Origin: DASRAP01 sp964503275
GTDB taxonomy: Bacteria; Gemmatimonadota; Gemmatimonadetes; Gemmatimonadales; Gemmatimonadaceae
Length of the DNA: 64,000 nt
Direction: 5' to 3'
Assembly: GCA_964503275.1 (NCBI GenBank)
Contig: CAZCZO010000016.1
Span: 1-64,000 of the forward strand
A program made the translations under genes and the position numbers. The notes under the pieces are model-generated. The model searched no databases and was not told the origin of the DNA. It saw nothing but the letters and a program-made list of their open reading frames with translations. Shown here piece by piece: positions 1-8,022 of the stretch (positions are counted from its first letter, which is position 1; each line of letters begins with the position of its first letter).

Positions 1-46
<46 letters not shown>

Positions 47-89
47 CTGGCCGCCAGCGCCTTTCACGCAAGTATCGGCGCTGGCACAT

Positions 90-162
90 GCGGGAATAGC
101 TCAGTTGGTAGAGCACAACCTTGCCAAGGTTGGGGTCGCGGGTTCGAGTCCCGTTTCCCGCT
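90..162 (+). tRNA. tRNA-Gly(GCC)
   Basis: A full cloverleaf is visible. Acceptor GCGGGAA (90-96) pairs with TTCCCGC (155-161), and the discriminator is T162. Anticodon stem CAACC/GGTTG encloses TTGCCAA, so the anticodon is GCC. The T loop is TTCGAGT. The U discriminator is normal for glycine tRNA. Confidence 0.96.
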
Positions 163-218
163 CTTCAGGACGGTCCCCCGGCGCGGTGCCGGGGTGACCG
201 ACGCAGGTGAGGACCTCC

Positions 219-292
219 GGGCGGTTAGCTCAGTTGGTTAGAGCGCCACGTTGACATCGTGGAGGTCACAAGTTCGAGTCTTGTACCGCCCA
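219..292 (+). tRNA. tRNA-Val(GAC)
   Basis: A full cloverleaf is visible. Acceptor GGGCGGT (219-225) pairs with ACCGCCC (285-291), and the discriminator is A292. Anticodon stem CCACG/CGTGG encloses TTGACAT, so the anticodon is GAC. Confidence 0.96.
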
Positions 293-368
293 TTGGCCGC
301 GTTGTGCGGCAGACAGCTTGGCATTGCGCGTGGTGGGATGGGCGCAGGGTCAGCAGCCAGCAGGACAC

Positions 369-442
369 GCGCCCGTAGCTCAATTGGATAGAGCATCTGA
401 CTACGGATCAGAAGGTTGGGAGTTCGACTCTCTCCGGGCGCA
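369..442 (+). tRNA. tRNA-Arg(ACG)
   Basis: A full cloverleaf is visible. Acceptor GCGCCCG (369-375) pairs with CGGGCGC (435-441), and the discriminator is A442. Anticodon stem TCTGA/TCAGA encloses CTACGGA, so the anticodon is ACG. Its A34 would be the target of a TadA-type tRNA deaminase, whose gene is not in the window. Confidence 0.96.
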
Positions 443-469
443 CTCGCAGGACCGCGGGACCGTAGGGAT

Positions 470-543
470 CGGGGCGTAGCTTAGCCCGGTAGAGCGCCTG
501 CTTCGGGAGCAGGAGGTCGCTGGTTCAAATCCAGTCGCCCCGA
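470..543 (+). tRNA. tRNA-Pro(CGG)
   Basis: A full cloverleaf is visible. Acceptor CGGGGCG (470-476) pairs with CGCCCCG (536-542), and the discriminator is A543. Anticodon stem CCTGC/GCAGG encloses TTCGGGA, so the anticodon is CGG. It is the last gene of a five-tRNA cluster that probably forms one transcript. Confidence 0.95.
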
Positions 544-556
544 CTGAGACATCATC

Positions 557-593
557 GAACACCCCATCGTGGCTGTGCCACGGTGGGGTGTTC
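557..593 (+). terminator. Hairpin terminator of the tRNA cluster
   Basis: A 16-bp stem with one T-G wobble and a five-base loop begins 13 bases after tRNA-Pro. The following bases (TTCTGCTTGA) hold only a weak T-rich tail, so termination may be partial. Confidence 0.7.
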
Positions 594-627
594 TGCTTGA
601 GCGACTTCCGGTGGCCAGTATCTTTAG

Positions 628-656
628 TTGACCTGGTTGGTCAACCAGTGTATGAT
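628..656 (+). promoter_or_regulatory. Promoter and overlapping operator of the Phd/VapC module
   Basis: A -35 box TTGACC (628-633) and a -10 box TATGAT (651-656) are separated by 17 bases. The spacer is almost filled by the palindrome CTGGTTG-GT-CAACCAG (633-648). A second inverted repeat, GTTGACC/GGTCAAC (627-633 and 639-645), covers the -35 box. Transcription should start at about 662-663, on the ATG itself. The layout fits autorepression by the antitoxin-toxin complex and a leaderless mRNA. Confidence 0.75.
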
Positions 657-661
657 TCGGT

Positions 662-934
662 ATGACCAACAAGAAGACTGGCGCACCCAAGTCCCTGCGG
701 GAGAACGTCGCCCTCTACGAGGCGAAGACCCAGCTCTCCGCCTTGGTCGAAAAGGCCGCGGCCGGCGCCGAGATCGTGATCATGAAGTCGGGCGTCCCCA
801 TGGCTCGCCTCGTCCCCCTCGAGCACACGCCGCCCGTGCGGGTGCCCGGGCGCGGCGCAGGCGCCTGGGTGGTGGCCCCCGATTTCGACGCGCCGCTGCC
901 CCCCGAGGTCCTCGCGGACTTCGAGGGCCGCTGA
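662..934 (+). CDS. Phd/YefM-family antitoxin of a VapC-type module
   Basis: This 90-residue protein would be the antitoxin that neutralises the downstream PIN toxin and represses their shared promoter. Residues 19-53 carry the typical Phd/YefM pattern, beginning YEAKTQLSALVEKAAAG and continuing with a helix-strand segment ending in MARLVPL. This fold binds DNA as a dimer. The acidic, Pro-rich C-terminal tail (about 75-90) is the likely toxin-binding arm. The ATG is fixed by the promoter: the -10 box ends six bases before it and there is no Shine-Dalgarno sequence. The stop codon overlaps the toxin start as ATGA-type coupling (TGATG at 932-936). The family assignment is confident; the specific toxin pairing is inferred from the overlap. 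Confidence 0.88.
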   Translation: MTNKKTGAPKSLRENVALYEAKTQLSALVEKAAAGAEIVIMKSGVPMARLVPLEHTPPVRVPGRGAGAWVVAPDFDAPLPPEVLADFEGR

Positions 935-1305
935 TGCGCCTCCTGCTGGACACCCACGTCCTCATCTGGTGGGATGCCGGTGAGGCGCTACGACCCGAGG
1001 CCTCCGACGCGATCCGGTCCGCGTCGGAGGTCTACGTGAGCGCGGCCTCCGCGTGGGAGATCGCGATCAAGACCGCGCTCGGCAAGCTGCAGAGCACGCG
1101 CTCCGTCGCCATGGTGGTCGCGGACAATGCGTTCGTCGAACTGCCCGTGCACGTCCGGCACACCCAGGCGCTGGCCGACCTGCCGGCCCTGCACAGCGAC
1201 CCCTTCGACCGTCTGCTGGTGGCGCAGGCTGCGGTCGAGGGGCTGACGCTGCTCACGCGCGATCCAAAGGTCGCGGCCTACCCAGGCCGGGTCCTGCTGG
1301 CGTAG
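934..1305 (+). CDS. vapC: VapC-like PIN-domain ribonuclease toxin
   Basis: This 123-residue single PIN domain is expected to be a Mg2+-dependent RNase toxin. Visible acidic active-site positions are D6 in LLLDTH, E42 in SAWEI, D92 in DPFDR and the Asp of LTRDP near residue 111. The pattern and length match VapC toxins that pair with Phd-type antitoxins. The ATG overlaps the antitoxin stop by one base, so the two proteins are translationally coupled. An in-frame start exists as far upstream as 628, but it would run through the promoter and antitoxin gene and is rejected. The gene converges on tex with four bases between stop codons and no visible terminator. Confidence 0.9.
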   Translation: MRLLLDTHVLIWWDAGEALRPEASDAIRSASEVYVSAASAWEIAIKTALGKLQSTRSVAMVVADNAFVELPVHVRHTQALADLPALHSDPFDRLLVAQAAVEGLTLLTRDPKVAAYPGRVLLA

Positions 1306-1309
1306 CGAC

Positions 1310-3613
1310 TCACCGAAAGCGCATCCCGTTGGGCGCCACGCTGCCCTTGGTCGGGACGAACCCCTTGGCCGGCTGACGCGATGCCTCCGCCGGGCGCGGC
1401 GGCCGCGATGCGGCGGGTCGTCCGGCAGAGGCGTCGCCTGGCGCGCGCCCAGCGCCGGCGTCGCTGCGCATCGACAGCGCGATGCGATGGCGCGCCAAAT
1501 CCACCTGCTGCACGGTCACGCGGACGCGCTGTCCCACCGTCACCACCTCGTTGGGATCCTTCACGTAGCGATCGGCGAGCTGACTCACGTGCACCAAGCC
1601 GTCCTGGTGCACGCCGACATCGACGAACGCGCCGAAGGCGACGATGTTCGTCACCACGCCCTCCAGGACCATCCCCGTCTGCAGGTCGGACGGGGATTGG
1701 AGATCGTCGCGGAATGCGGGTGGCTCGAAGGCCGCACGCGGGTCGCGGCCGGGCTTCTTGAGCTCGGCCACGATATCGCGGAGTGTGGGCAGGCCGACGT
1801 CGTCGCGCACATAGCGCATGAGGTCGATGCGATCGATGAGGCCTTCGTCGCCGATCAGTGCCGCCACCGCCACGCCGAGGTCGGCCGCCATGCGCTCCAC
1901 CACCGCATAACGCTCCGGATGGACTGCGCTGGCATCGAGCGGGTGCGCGCCCCCCCGCACCCGCAGAAAGCCCGCCGCCTGCTCGAAGGCCTTGGCGCCC
2001 AGGCGCGGCACCGCGTGCAGGTCGGCACGGGCGCGGAATCCGCCCTGCGCATCGCGCGTCGCGACGATCGCCTGCGCGAGCGACGGGCCGATGCCGGCCA
2101 CATAGCCGAGGAGCGGTGCACTGGCCGTGTTCAGCTCGACCCCGACGCGATTCACACAGCTGGCGACCGTGTCGTCGAGGCGTTGCTTGAGCCGCGTCTG
2201 GTTCACGTCGTGCTGATACTGCCCGACACCGATGCTCTTGGGATCGATCTTGACCAACTCGGCCAAGGGGTCCTGCAGGCGGCGCGCGATGGACACCGCG
2301 CCACGCAGTGACACGTCGAGCTCGGGGAACTCCGCCCGCGCGAGGTCCGACGCCGAGTAGACGGACGCCCCCGCCTCGTTGACGACGACCACCTGCGGGC
2401 GGGGCGCATCCAGCTCCCGCAACGCGGCTTTCGTCAGGGTCTCCGTCTCGCGGCTGGCCGTCCCGTTGCCGATCGCGATCAGCTCGGGGGCGAAGCGCTG
2501 GACCACGGCGCGGATCGCCCCGGCGAAGCGATCCGCCTGATGCAGGTAGAGCGTATCGGTGTGCAGCAACGCCCCGGTCGCGCTGACGAGCGCCACCTTG
2601 ACGCCCGTGCGGAATCCCGGATCCAGACCCAGCACCCGCTTGTCGCCCGCGGGTGCCGCGAGCAGCAGCTGCTCGAGGTTCCGCCCGAAGATCGTGATGG
2701 CTTCGTCGTCGGCGCGCGACTTGAGCTCCATGCGCAGCTCCACCTCGATGGCCGGCGCGAGCAGGCGCTTGTACGCATCCGCCGCGACCCGGGTGAGCTG
2801 CTCCGTGGCCCGGCGCGGTCCGAGCACCTCCTGCGTGAGCCGCTCGGTGATCTCGTCCACCGGTGCCTCGACCCGCCAGAGCAACTCCTCCTCGGCCTCC
2901 CCGCGCCGGATGGCGAGCATGCGGTGACTGGGGATGGTCGCCAGTGCCTCGCGGAATTCGAAGTAGTCCTTGTACTTCGAGGTCTCCGTCGCTTTGCCCG
3001 TCAGCACGCTGCTGGTCACCACACCACGCCGCCGGGTGAGGTCGCGGACCCAGCCGCGGATGACGGCATCCTCGGCGATGGTCTCGGCGAGGATGTCGCG
3101 TGCGCCCTGCAAGGCGGCCTCGACCGTCGGGAGCTCGGAGGGCGCGCCCTCCGGCGACGGCCGCAGCACATAGTTCGCCGCCAGCACGCCGGCCTCCGCG
3201 TCGCTGACGGCACCGCTCCACAGTGCCTCCGCGAGCGGGCCGAGGCCGCGCTCCCGCGCGATCATCGCACGGGTGCGGCGCTTGGGCTTGTACGGCAGGT
3301 AGAGATCCTCGAGGGCCTGCTTGGTGTCGGCGGAGCGGATGCGGCTCCGGAGCGCGTCGTCGAGCTTGCCCTGCTCGTCGATGCTCTTGAGGATCGCGGC
3401 ACGACGTTGCTCCAGCTCGTCCAGGTAGTCGGCGCGCTCGCGGACGTCGCGCAGTTGGACTTCGTCGAGCCCGCCGGTCACTTCCTTGCGATACCGCGCG
3501 ATGAAGGGGAGCGTTGCGCCCTCGTCGAAGAGCGCCAGCGTACGCGCGACCTGTTGCGGGGCCAGGGCGAGGTCGGCGGCGACGCGCGCGACGAGGGTGG
3601 GATCGAGAGGCAT
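1310..3613 (-). CDS. tex: Tex family S1 RNA-binding transcription accessory protein
   Basis: This 767-residue protein has the whole Tex layout. There is an N-terminal helical region with FIARYRKEVTGGLDEVQLR (about residues 36-54), a YqgF/RNase-H-like domain starting at VLGLDPGFRTG, helix-hairpin-helix repeats around GIGPSLAQAIVATRDAQG, and a C-terminal S1 domain (GMVLEGVVTNIVAFGAFVDVG) near residues 650-720. The last 40 residues are a Pro/Ala/Arg-rich tail. Tex binds nucleic acid and affects transcription, but its exact role is unsettled. The ATG is at 3613. The frame stays open for 1.9 kb further upstream, through the next genes, and that extension is GC-driven. A TAGACT box at plus-strand 3655-3660 would give a leader of about 35 bases. 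Confidence 0.95.
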   Translation of the reverse strand: MPLDPTLVARVAADLALAPQQVARTLALFDEGATLPFIARYRKEVTGGLDEVQLRDVRERADYLDELEQRRAAILKSIDEQGKLDDALRSRIRSADTKQALEDLYLPYKPKRRTRAMIARERGLGPLAEALWSGAVSDAEAGVLAANYVLRPSPEGAPSELPTVEAALQGARDILAETIAEDAVIRGWVRDLTRRRGVVTSSVLTGKATETSKYKDYFEFREALATIPSHRMLAIRRGEAEEELLWRVEAPVDEITERLTQEVLGPRRATEQLTRVAADAYKRLLAPAIEVELRMELKSRADDEAITIFGRNLEQLLLAAPAGDKRVLGLDPGFRTGVKVALVSATGALLHTDTLYLHQADRFAGAIRAVVQRFAPELIAIGNGTASRETETLTKAALRELDAPRPQVVVVNEAGASVYSASDLARAEFPELDVSLRGAVSIARRLQDPLAELVKIDPKSIGVGQYQHDVNQTRLKQRLDDTVASCVNRVGVELNTASAPLLGYVAGIGPSLAQAIVATRDAQGGFRARADLHAVPRLGAKAFEQAAGFLRVRGGAHPLDASAVHPERYAVVERMAADLGVAVAALIGDEGLIDRIDLMRYVRDDVGLPTLRDIVAELKKPGRDPRAAFEPPAFRDDLQSPSDLQTGMVLEGVVTNIVAFGAFVDVGVHQDGLVHVSQLADRYVKDPNEVVTVGQRVRVTVQQVDLARHRIALSMRSDAGAGRAPGDASAGRPAASRPPRPAEASRQPAKGFVPTKGSVAPNGMRFR

Positions 3614-3779
3614 GCCGTGGAGCGATCGGTGGACAGGGACAGCAGGGAGGCGACAGTCTATCGCGCTGTCACCCCCGCGCGCCACGGCTTGATTTTCTGC
3701 GGTGCAGCACTGCGTGCCGTCACCACCGCGGCGGCACGCATCACGGCGCGAGCGGAGCCGCGCCGGGGCACGAAACTGT

Positions 3780-3796
3780 CCGTCACAGTGTGACGG
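3780..3796. repeat. Perfect 17-bp inverted repeat in the tex/lipoprotein gap
   Basis: CCGTCACA-G-TGTGACGG is a perfect eight-base inverted repeat around one central base. It lies in the 294-bp divergent gap between tex (minus) and the lipoprotein gene (plus), about 110 bases from the lipoprotein start. It could be a dimeric regulator site. Nothing else is recognisable in this gap apart from the TAGACT box of tex. Confidence 0.4.
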
Positions 3797-3907
3797 TCGA
3801 TCATCACGCCGCGCGCAGCGGGCCACACACACCCGCTTTGCTTCGCCGGGTGCGCGGGGCCACCTCGGGTCCCGGCGCACGGTCCCCCTGGCCTCGAGAA
3901 GCTCCCT

Positions 3908-4534
3908 ATGCGCCGTGTCTCCCGCACCCTGTTCCTGCTTGGCTGTACGCTCGCCGTGAGCGCGTGTTCGTCCGATGCTCCCATGGCACCAGTCCATGAC
4001 GACCACGGCGGCTCGCCGTCGATGGTCCGCCGGGTCGCCGGCGCCGTCGTGTCGGTCCTGGGGCGCTACATCGAGACGCCGATGGGGCAGCAGCCGACGG
4101 TCAATCCTTCGCTGCGGTTGCTGTCGCCGACCACCGAGGGGCGCGTGCGCCGGAACGAACCGGTGACGATCCGGGTCGCGTACCAGGACTTCGACTTCCG
4201 TCCCGAGTTGCGGACCCCCAATGCAGGTGCGACGCTGGGCAGCGCCCCGCAGGTGGTCGTCGATGGGGTGGTCCAGGGGCACATCCACGGCTACCTCGTA
4301 CCGATCACGGACGACGGGTCCGTGCCATCGGCGCAGAGCACCTCGTTCTGCGTGCTCACGCGGTCGCCGGAGCGTGCGGGCTATTCGGGGATCGCCGAGG
4401 GCGAGTGCCCCGGCGTTCCGGCGGGCGACTACCGGGTGAGCGTGGAGTTCCAGACCAACAGCCACGCCGCGGTGCTGAAGAACGGGCCCCAAGCGGCCCC
4501 GACGGCCGACGCCGTGATCGTCCGCGTGCGGTAG
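3908..4534 (+). CDS. Putative lipoprotein of unknown function
   Basis: This 208-residue protein has an N-terminal lipoprotein signal. Basic MRRVSR and a hydrophobic stretch lead to a lipobox ending LAVSAC, so Cys20 would be lipidated. The mature part has no recognised domain. It contains a region resembling a small beta-sandwich: strands around PVTIRVAYQDFDF, a HIHGYLVPITDDG segment, and a C-terminal segment (DYRVSVEFQTNSHAA) like those of proteins that hold a HxH pair. The ATG lies seven bases after CTCCCT, with no good Shine-Dalgarno sequence. It is transcribed alone, toward the ABC transporter genes. Export is well supported; function is unknown. Confidence 0.75.
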   Translation: MRRVSRTLFLLGCTLAVSACSSDAPMAPVHDDHGGSPSMVRRVAGAVVSVLGRYIETPMGQQPTVNPSLRLLSPTTEGRVRRNEPVTIRVAYQDFDFRPELRTPNAGATLGSAPQVVVDGVVQGHIHGYLVPITDDGSVPSAQSTSFCVLTRSPERAGYSGIAEGECPGVPAGDYRVSVEFQTNSHAAVLKNGPQAAPTADAVIVRVR

Positions 4535-4550
4535 GGTCGAGGCCCGCGGG

Positions 4551-4628
4551 GCCGATGCGGCCGCCGCGGGTTGCGCTGCCGATGCGGCCGCCGGTGCCGG
4601 TAGCAGCGCGGGTGCCGATGCGGCCGCC
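4551..4628 (+). repeat. Three imperfectly spaced copies of GCCGATGCGGCCGCC
   Basis: The 15-mer GCCGATGCGGCCGCC occurs at 4551-4565, 4578-4592 and 4614-4628, separated by 12 and 21 bases. It fills most of the gap between the lipoprotein stop and the transporter start. Each copy contains the palindrome GCGGCCGC. It may be a protein-binding cluster or just a GC-rich low-complexity tract. Confidence 0.55.
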
Positions 4629-4640
4629 GGGTCCGGGCCG

Positions 4641-4646
4641 TAACGT
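4641..4646 (+). promoter_or_regulatory. -10 box for a leaderless ABC importer mRNA
   Basis: TAACGT ends six bases before the GTG at 4652, so +1 is predicted at 4652-4653. There is no Shine-Dalgarno sequence and no obvious -35. The spacing matches the same box at many other genes in the window. Confidence 0.5.
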
Positions 4647-4651
4647 TCGGC

Positions 4652-6907
4652 GTGCCCACTCCACCTCGTTCTGTCCGTCGCCCGTCCTCGGTGTGGCTCG
4701 CGTTCGCACTGGCGCTGCTGTGCAGCGCCTGCGAACGCGCCCGCCCCGAGATCAGCACCCTCGCCGACGCGCGGACCGCCCGCATCGGCGTGATGACCGG
4801 CACCACCGGGGAAGCGATCGCCCGCGCGCGCTTCCCCGACGCCGACATCCGCACCTTCGACGACGTGATGGACGCGATCGCGGCCATGCGCGCGGGCCAG
4901 CTCGACGCGACCGTCACGGGCTTCCCCGCCGCGCTGCAGATCGCCAAGACCAACACCGACGTCAAGGTGCTCGACGAGGCGTTGGAGCACGAGAACACCT
5001 CCATCGCCTTGCGCCTCACGGACACGGCGTTGCTGCGGTCGCTCAATGGCATCATCGACTCGCTGCGCGAGGAGGGCGTGCTCGCTGACCTGTCGCGCCG
5101 CTGGTTCAAGGACGACCTCGAGCCCTACGACGAGCCTGACATCCCCGAGGCAGCGACCGACCGCGTGCTCCGCGTGGGCGTCGCCGCGACACGCGAGCCC
5201 TTCAGCTACAAGGATTCGACCGGGCGCGTGACCGGCCACGACGGCGAGCTCGCGCGGCGGATCGGGGCGGCGTTGGGGCGACGCATCGAGTTCGTGGACA
5301 TGAAGTTCATGGCGCTGATCCCCGCCCTGCAGTCGGGGAAGATCGACGCCATCATCACGGGGATGACCGCGACGCCGGAGCGCGCGCTCAAGGTCGCGTT
5401 CACGACCTCGTACTTCGCGAACCGGCAGATCATGATGACCCGCCGGCTCAGCACCGGTCGCGCGACACCCCTGCGCACCCCGAGCGACCTGGCGACGATG
5501 CGGGTCGGGGTCACGACCGGCTCTGCGCACGAGACCTGGGTGATCCGGGAGTGGCCGCAGGCGCAGGCCGTGCAGTACCGCGGCACGGCCGACGTCGCGC
5601 TGGCGGTGCGCACCGGCAAGGTGGACGGGGCGCTGTTCGATGCGCTCCCGCTGCGCGAACTGCTCGCGGGCGACTCCACGCTCGCCGTCCTTGGCGAGCC
5701 GCTGTTCACCTTCCCGGTCGGCGTCGGCTTCGCGGATCGCAGCGATGCGCTCCGCGAGCAGTTCGACGCGTTCCTCGGGGCGATCCGCGCCAACGGCGTG
5801 TACGACGACATGCTGGCGCGGTGGATGCAGGGTGGGAGCGCCGCGATGCCGACGCTCCCCGTGGACCGGCGGGGCCCTCCGCTGACGTTCGGCGTCAGCG
5901 ACGTGGGGCTACCCTTCGTCGGCGTGCGGAACGGGGTATTGGTCGGCTTCGACATCGAACTCGCGCAGCGCTTCGCCGCGTCGCTGGGCCGGGAGCTTCG
6001 TCTCTCGAACATGGACTTCGGTGCGCTGATCGCGGCGGTGTCGTCGGGCAAGGTGGATGCGATCATCGCCTCGATCTACGTCACGGCCGAGCGCGAGGAG
6101 CAGATCGACTTCTCGGTGCCCTACTTCGAGATGGGGACGGAGGTGTTCGTGCGGCGGGACCGCTTGGTCGGCGCGACCAGCGGCGGCGGCGCAGAGCGCG
6201 CTGGGTTCGTCGACCGTGTGAAGGCCAGCGTGGAGTCGAACCTGATCCGTGAGGGCCGCTGGCGGCTGCTGTGGGACGGGCTGAAGGTCACGGTCATCAT
6301 CGCGCTGCTGTCGACCCTCGTCGGGACGCTGCTGGGGGCCCTGGTGTGCGCCATGCGCATGTCGGCGCGCTGGTGGGCGCGGATGCCGGCGAAGGCGTTC
6401 ATCGCGGTGCTGCGCGGCACCCCGGTGCTGGTGGTGTTGATGCTCGTGTTCTACGTGGTCTTCGCCTCCGTGGACATCAACCCCGTGCTGGTCGCGGTCA
6501 TCGCGTTCGGCATGAACTTCGCCGCGTACGTGGCCGAGATCTTCCGCAGCGGCATCGAGAGCATCGACGACGGCCAGCGCGAGGCCGGGCTCGCCATGGG
6601 CTTCTCGCGGGTGCAGACCTTCACCTATGTGATCATGCCGCAGACCATCCGGCGCATCATCCCCGTGTACAAGGGCGAGTTCATCTCGCTGGTCAAGATG
6701 ACCTCGATCGTCGGGTACATCGCGGTGCAGGACCTCACGAAGGCCAGCGACATCATCCGGAGCCGGACCTTCGACGCGTTCTTCCCGCTGGTGCTGATCG
6801 CGGTGCTGTACTTCGGCATCGCGTGGATCCTGGGGCAGGCCATCGACCATGTGGAGCGTCGCACCGACCCCAAACGGCGGCGCGCCGCGGCCGGGGGGCG
6901 CGTATGA
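4652..6907 (+). CDS. Amino-acid ABC importer: three substrate-binding modules fused to the permease
   Basis: This 751-residue protein joins parts that are usually separate. Residues 1-27 are a lipoprotein-type signal ending LLCSAC. Residues about 38-155 look like one lobe-sized part of a family 3 solute-binding protein (RIGVMTGTTGEAIA start, WFKDD end). Residues about 170-395 form a complete second binding protein (LRVGVAATREPFSYKD; IDAIITGMTATPER; MQGG end). Residues about 408-510 form a shortened third (LTFGVSDVGLPF; VDAIIASIYVTAEREEQIDF). The C-terminal 220 residues are a BPD_transp_1 permease with the EAGLAMGFSRVQTF coupling loop. The predicted cargo is polar amino acids. The GTG start is supported by the -10 spacing. 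The stop overlaps the ATPase ATG (ATGA). Confidence 0.88.
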   Translation: MPTPPRSVRRPSSVWLAFALALLCSACERARPEISTLADARTARIGVMTGTTGEAIARARFPDADIRTFDDVMDAIAAMRAGQLDATVTGFPAALQIAKTNTDVKVLDEALEHENTSIALRLTDTALLRSLNGIIDSLREEGVLADLSRRWFKDDLEPYDEPDIPEAATDRVLRVGVAATREPFSYKDSTGRVTGHDGELARRIGAALGRRIEFVDMKFMALIPALQSGKIDAIITGMTATPERALKVAFTTSYFANRQIMMTRRLSTGRATPLRTPSDLATMRVGVTTGSAHETWVIREWPQAQAVQYRGTADVALAVRTGKVDGALFDALPLRELLAGDSTLAVLGEPLFTFPVGVGFADRSDALREQFDAFLGAIRANGVYDDMLARWMQGGSAAMPTLPVDRRGPPLTFGVSDVGLPFVGVRNGVLVGFDIELAQRFAASLGRELRLSNMDFGALIAAVSSGKVDAIIASIYVTAEREEQIDFSVPYFEMGTEVFVRRDRLVGATSGGGAERAGFVDRVKASVESNLIREGRWRLLWDGLKVTVIIALLSTLVGTLLGALVCAMRMSARWWARMPAKAFIAVLRGTPVLVVLMLVFYVVFASVDINPVLVAVIAFGMNFAAYVAEIFRSGIESIDDGQREAGLAMGFSRVQTFTYVIMPQTIRRIIPVYKGEFISLVKMTSIVGYIAVQDLTKASDIIRSRTFDAFFPLVLIAVLYFGIAWILGQAIDHVERRTDPKRRRAAAGGRV

Positions 6908-7995
6908 TCTCGGTCCGGGGATTGGCCAAGCGCTTCGGGGAGCTCGAGGTGCTCCGCGATGTGACGGTGGACATCGCGAAGGGGGAAGTGATCTCGATCA
7001 TCGGGCCCTCGGGCACCGGCAAGAGCACGTTCCTGCGCTGCCTGAACCTGCTCGAGCGGCCCAGCGGCGGGGCGATCACGATCGACGGCGTGGACATCCT
7101 CGACCGGCGCACCGATGTGTCGGCCGTGCGTCAGCGCATGAACATGGTGTTCCAGTCGTTCAACCTGTTCGCGCATCTGTCGGTGATGGAGAACCTGACC
7201 CTCGCGCCCATGCGCCTCACGGGCGTGTCGCGCGCGGCGGCCGAGGCGCAGGGCGCCGAGTTGTTGCGGCTGGTGGGGCTCGCCGAGAAGGCACAGCATT
7301 ACCCCGACGAGCTCTCGGGCGGGCAGAAGCAGCGGGTGGCGATCGCGCGCTGCCTGGCGATGCGGCCGGACATCATCCTCTTCGACGAGCCGACGTCGGC
7401 GTTGGACCCGACGACCGTCAGCGAGGTGCTGGCCGTGATCCGGCGCCTGGCGCAGGATGGCATGACGATGCTCATCGTCACGCACGAGATGGAGTTCGCG
7501 CGCGACGTGTCGCACCGCGTGCTGTACATGGATCAGGGCGTGATCTACGAGGCGGGGCCGCCAGCGCAGATCTTCGGCGATCCGCAGCGGGAGCGGACGA
7601 AGGCGTTCATCCGCCGGATCCGAACGCTCACGGTGCGGATCGGCTCGCCGGACCACGACCTGTACGCACTGAACGCGGAGCTCGACGCGTTCGGGGACAA
7701 GCACATCCTCCCGCGCGAGGTGCGGGCGCACGTGCAGTTGGTGGTGGAAGAGGTCCTGCTGCTCTTCCAGCCCACGTTGCGGCGCGCCGCCATCGACCTG
7801 TCGGTGGGGTACTCGGAGCAGGACCGCAGCGTCGAGCTGCAGTGGGAGACCGTCGCGGACGCGGCCGACCCGCTGGACGAGTCGGCGCTCGAGGACACGA
7901 TCGGGCTGGGGCTCGTACGTGCGATGACCGAGGGGATGCGCTTCGTCCGCGACGGGGAGCGCTCGCGGCTCACCATGCGGATCAAGCAGGGCTGA
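6904..7995 (+). CDS. Amino-acid ABC importer ATPase with a C-terminal HATPase-like domain
   Basis: This is a 363-residue protein. Residues 1-240 are a polar-amino-acid type ABC ATPase: Walker A GPSGTGKST, Q-loop NMVFQSFNLF, signature LSGGQKQR, Walker B ILFDEPTSALD and switch His in IVTHEM. About 120 extra residues follow. They resemble the GHKL fold of RsbW-type anti-sigma kinases: an N-box-like helix LVVEEVLLLF, a short D-P-L-D motif, and a C-terminal GLGLVRAMTEGM segment. The expected N-box Asn is not seen (LLLF instead of a V/L-N pattern), so ATP binding there is uncertain. The gene starts inside the permease stop codon, so the two form one operon. Fusion to the ATPase suggests that transport is coupled to a regulatory partner, which is an inference. 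Confidence 0.88.
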   Translation: MISVRGLAKRFGELEVLRDVTVDIAKGEVISIIGPSGTGKSTFLRCLNLLERPSGGAITIDGVDILDRRTDVSAVRQRMNMVFQSFNLFAHLSVMENLTLAPMRLTGVSRAAAEAQGAELLRLVGLAEKAQHYPDELSGGQKQRVAIARCLAMRPDIILFDEPTSALDPTTVSEVLAVIRRLAQDGMTMLIVTHEMEFARDVSHRVLYMDQGVIYEAGPPAQIFGDPQRERTKAFIRRIRTLTVRIGSPDHDLYALNAELDAFGDKHILPREVRAHVQLVVEEVLLLFQPTLRRAAIDLSVGYSEQDRSVELQWETVADAADPLDESALEDTIGLGLVRAMTEGMRFVRDGERSRLTMRIKQG

Positions 7996-8022
7996 CGCGA
8001 GGCGCGCGGCCCCGCGGCGGTC

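Noticed and set aside
628..933. Upstream in-frame start for VapC
   Set aside because: It would begin inside the promoter and overlap the whole antitoxin gene in another frame.
3614..5530. Long N-terminal extension of Tex
   Set aside because: It crosses a divergent gap and two plus-strand genes, has low-complexity content, and is not part of any Tex protein.
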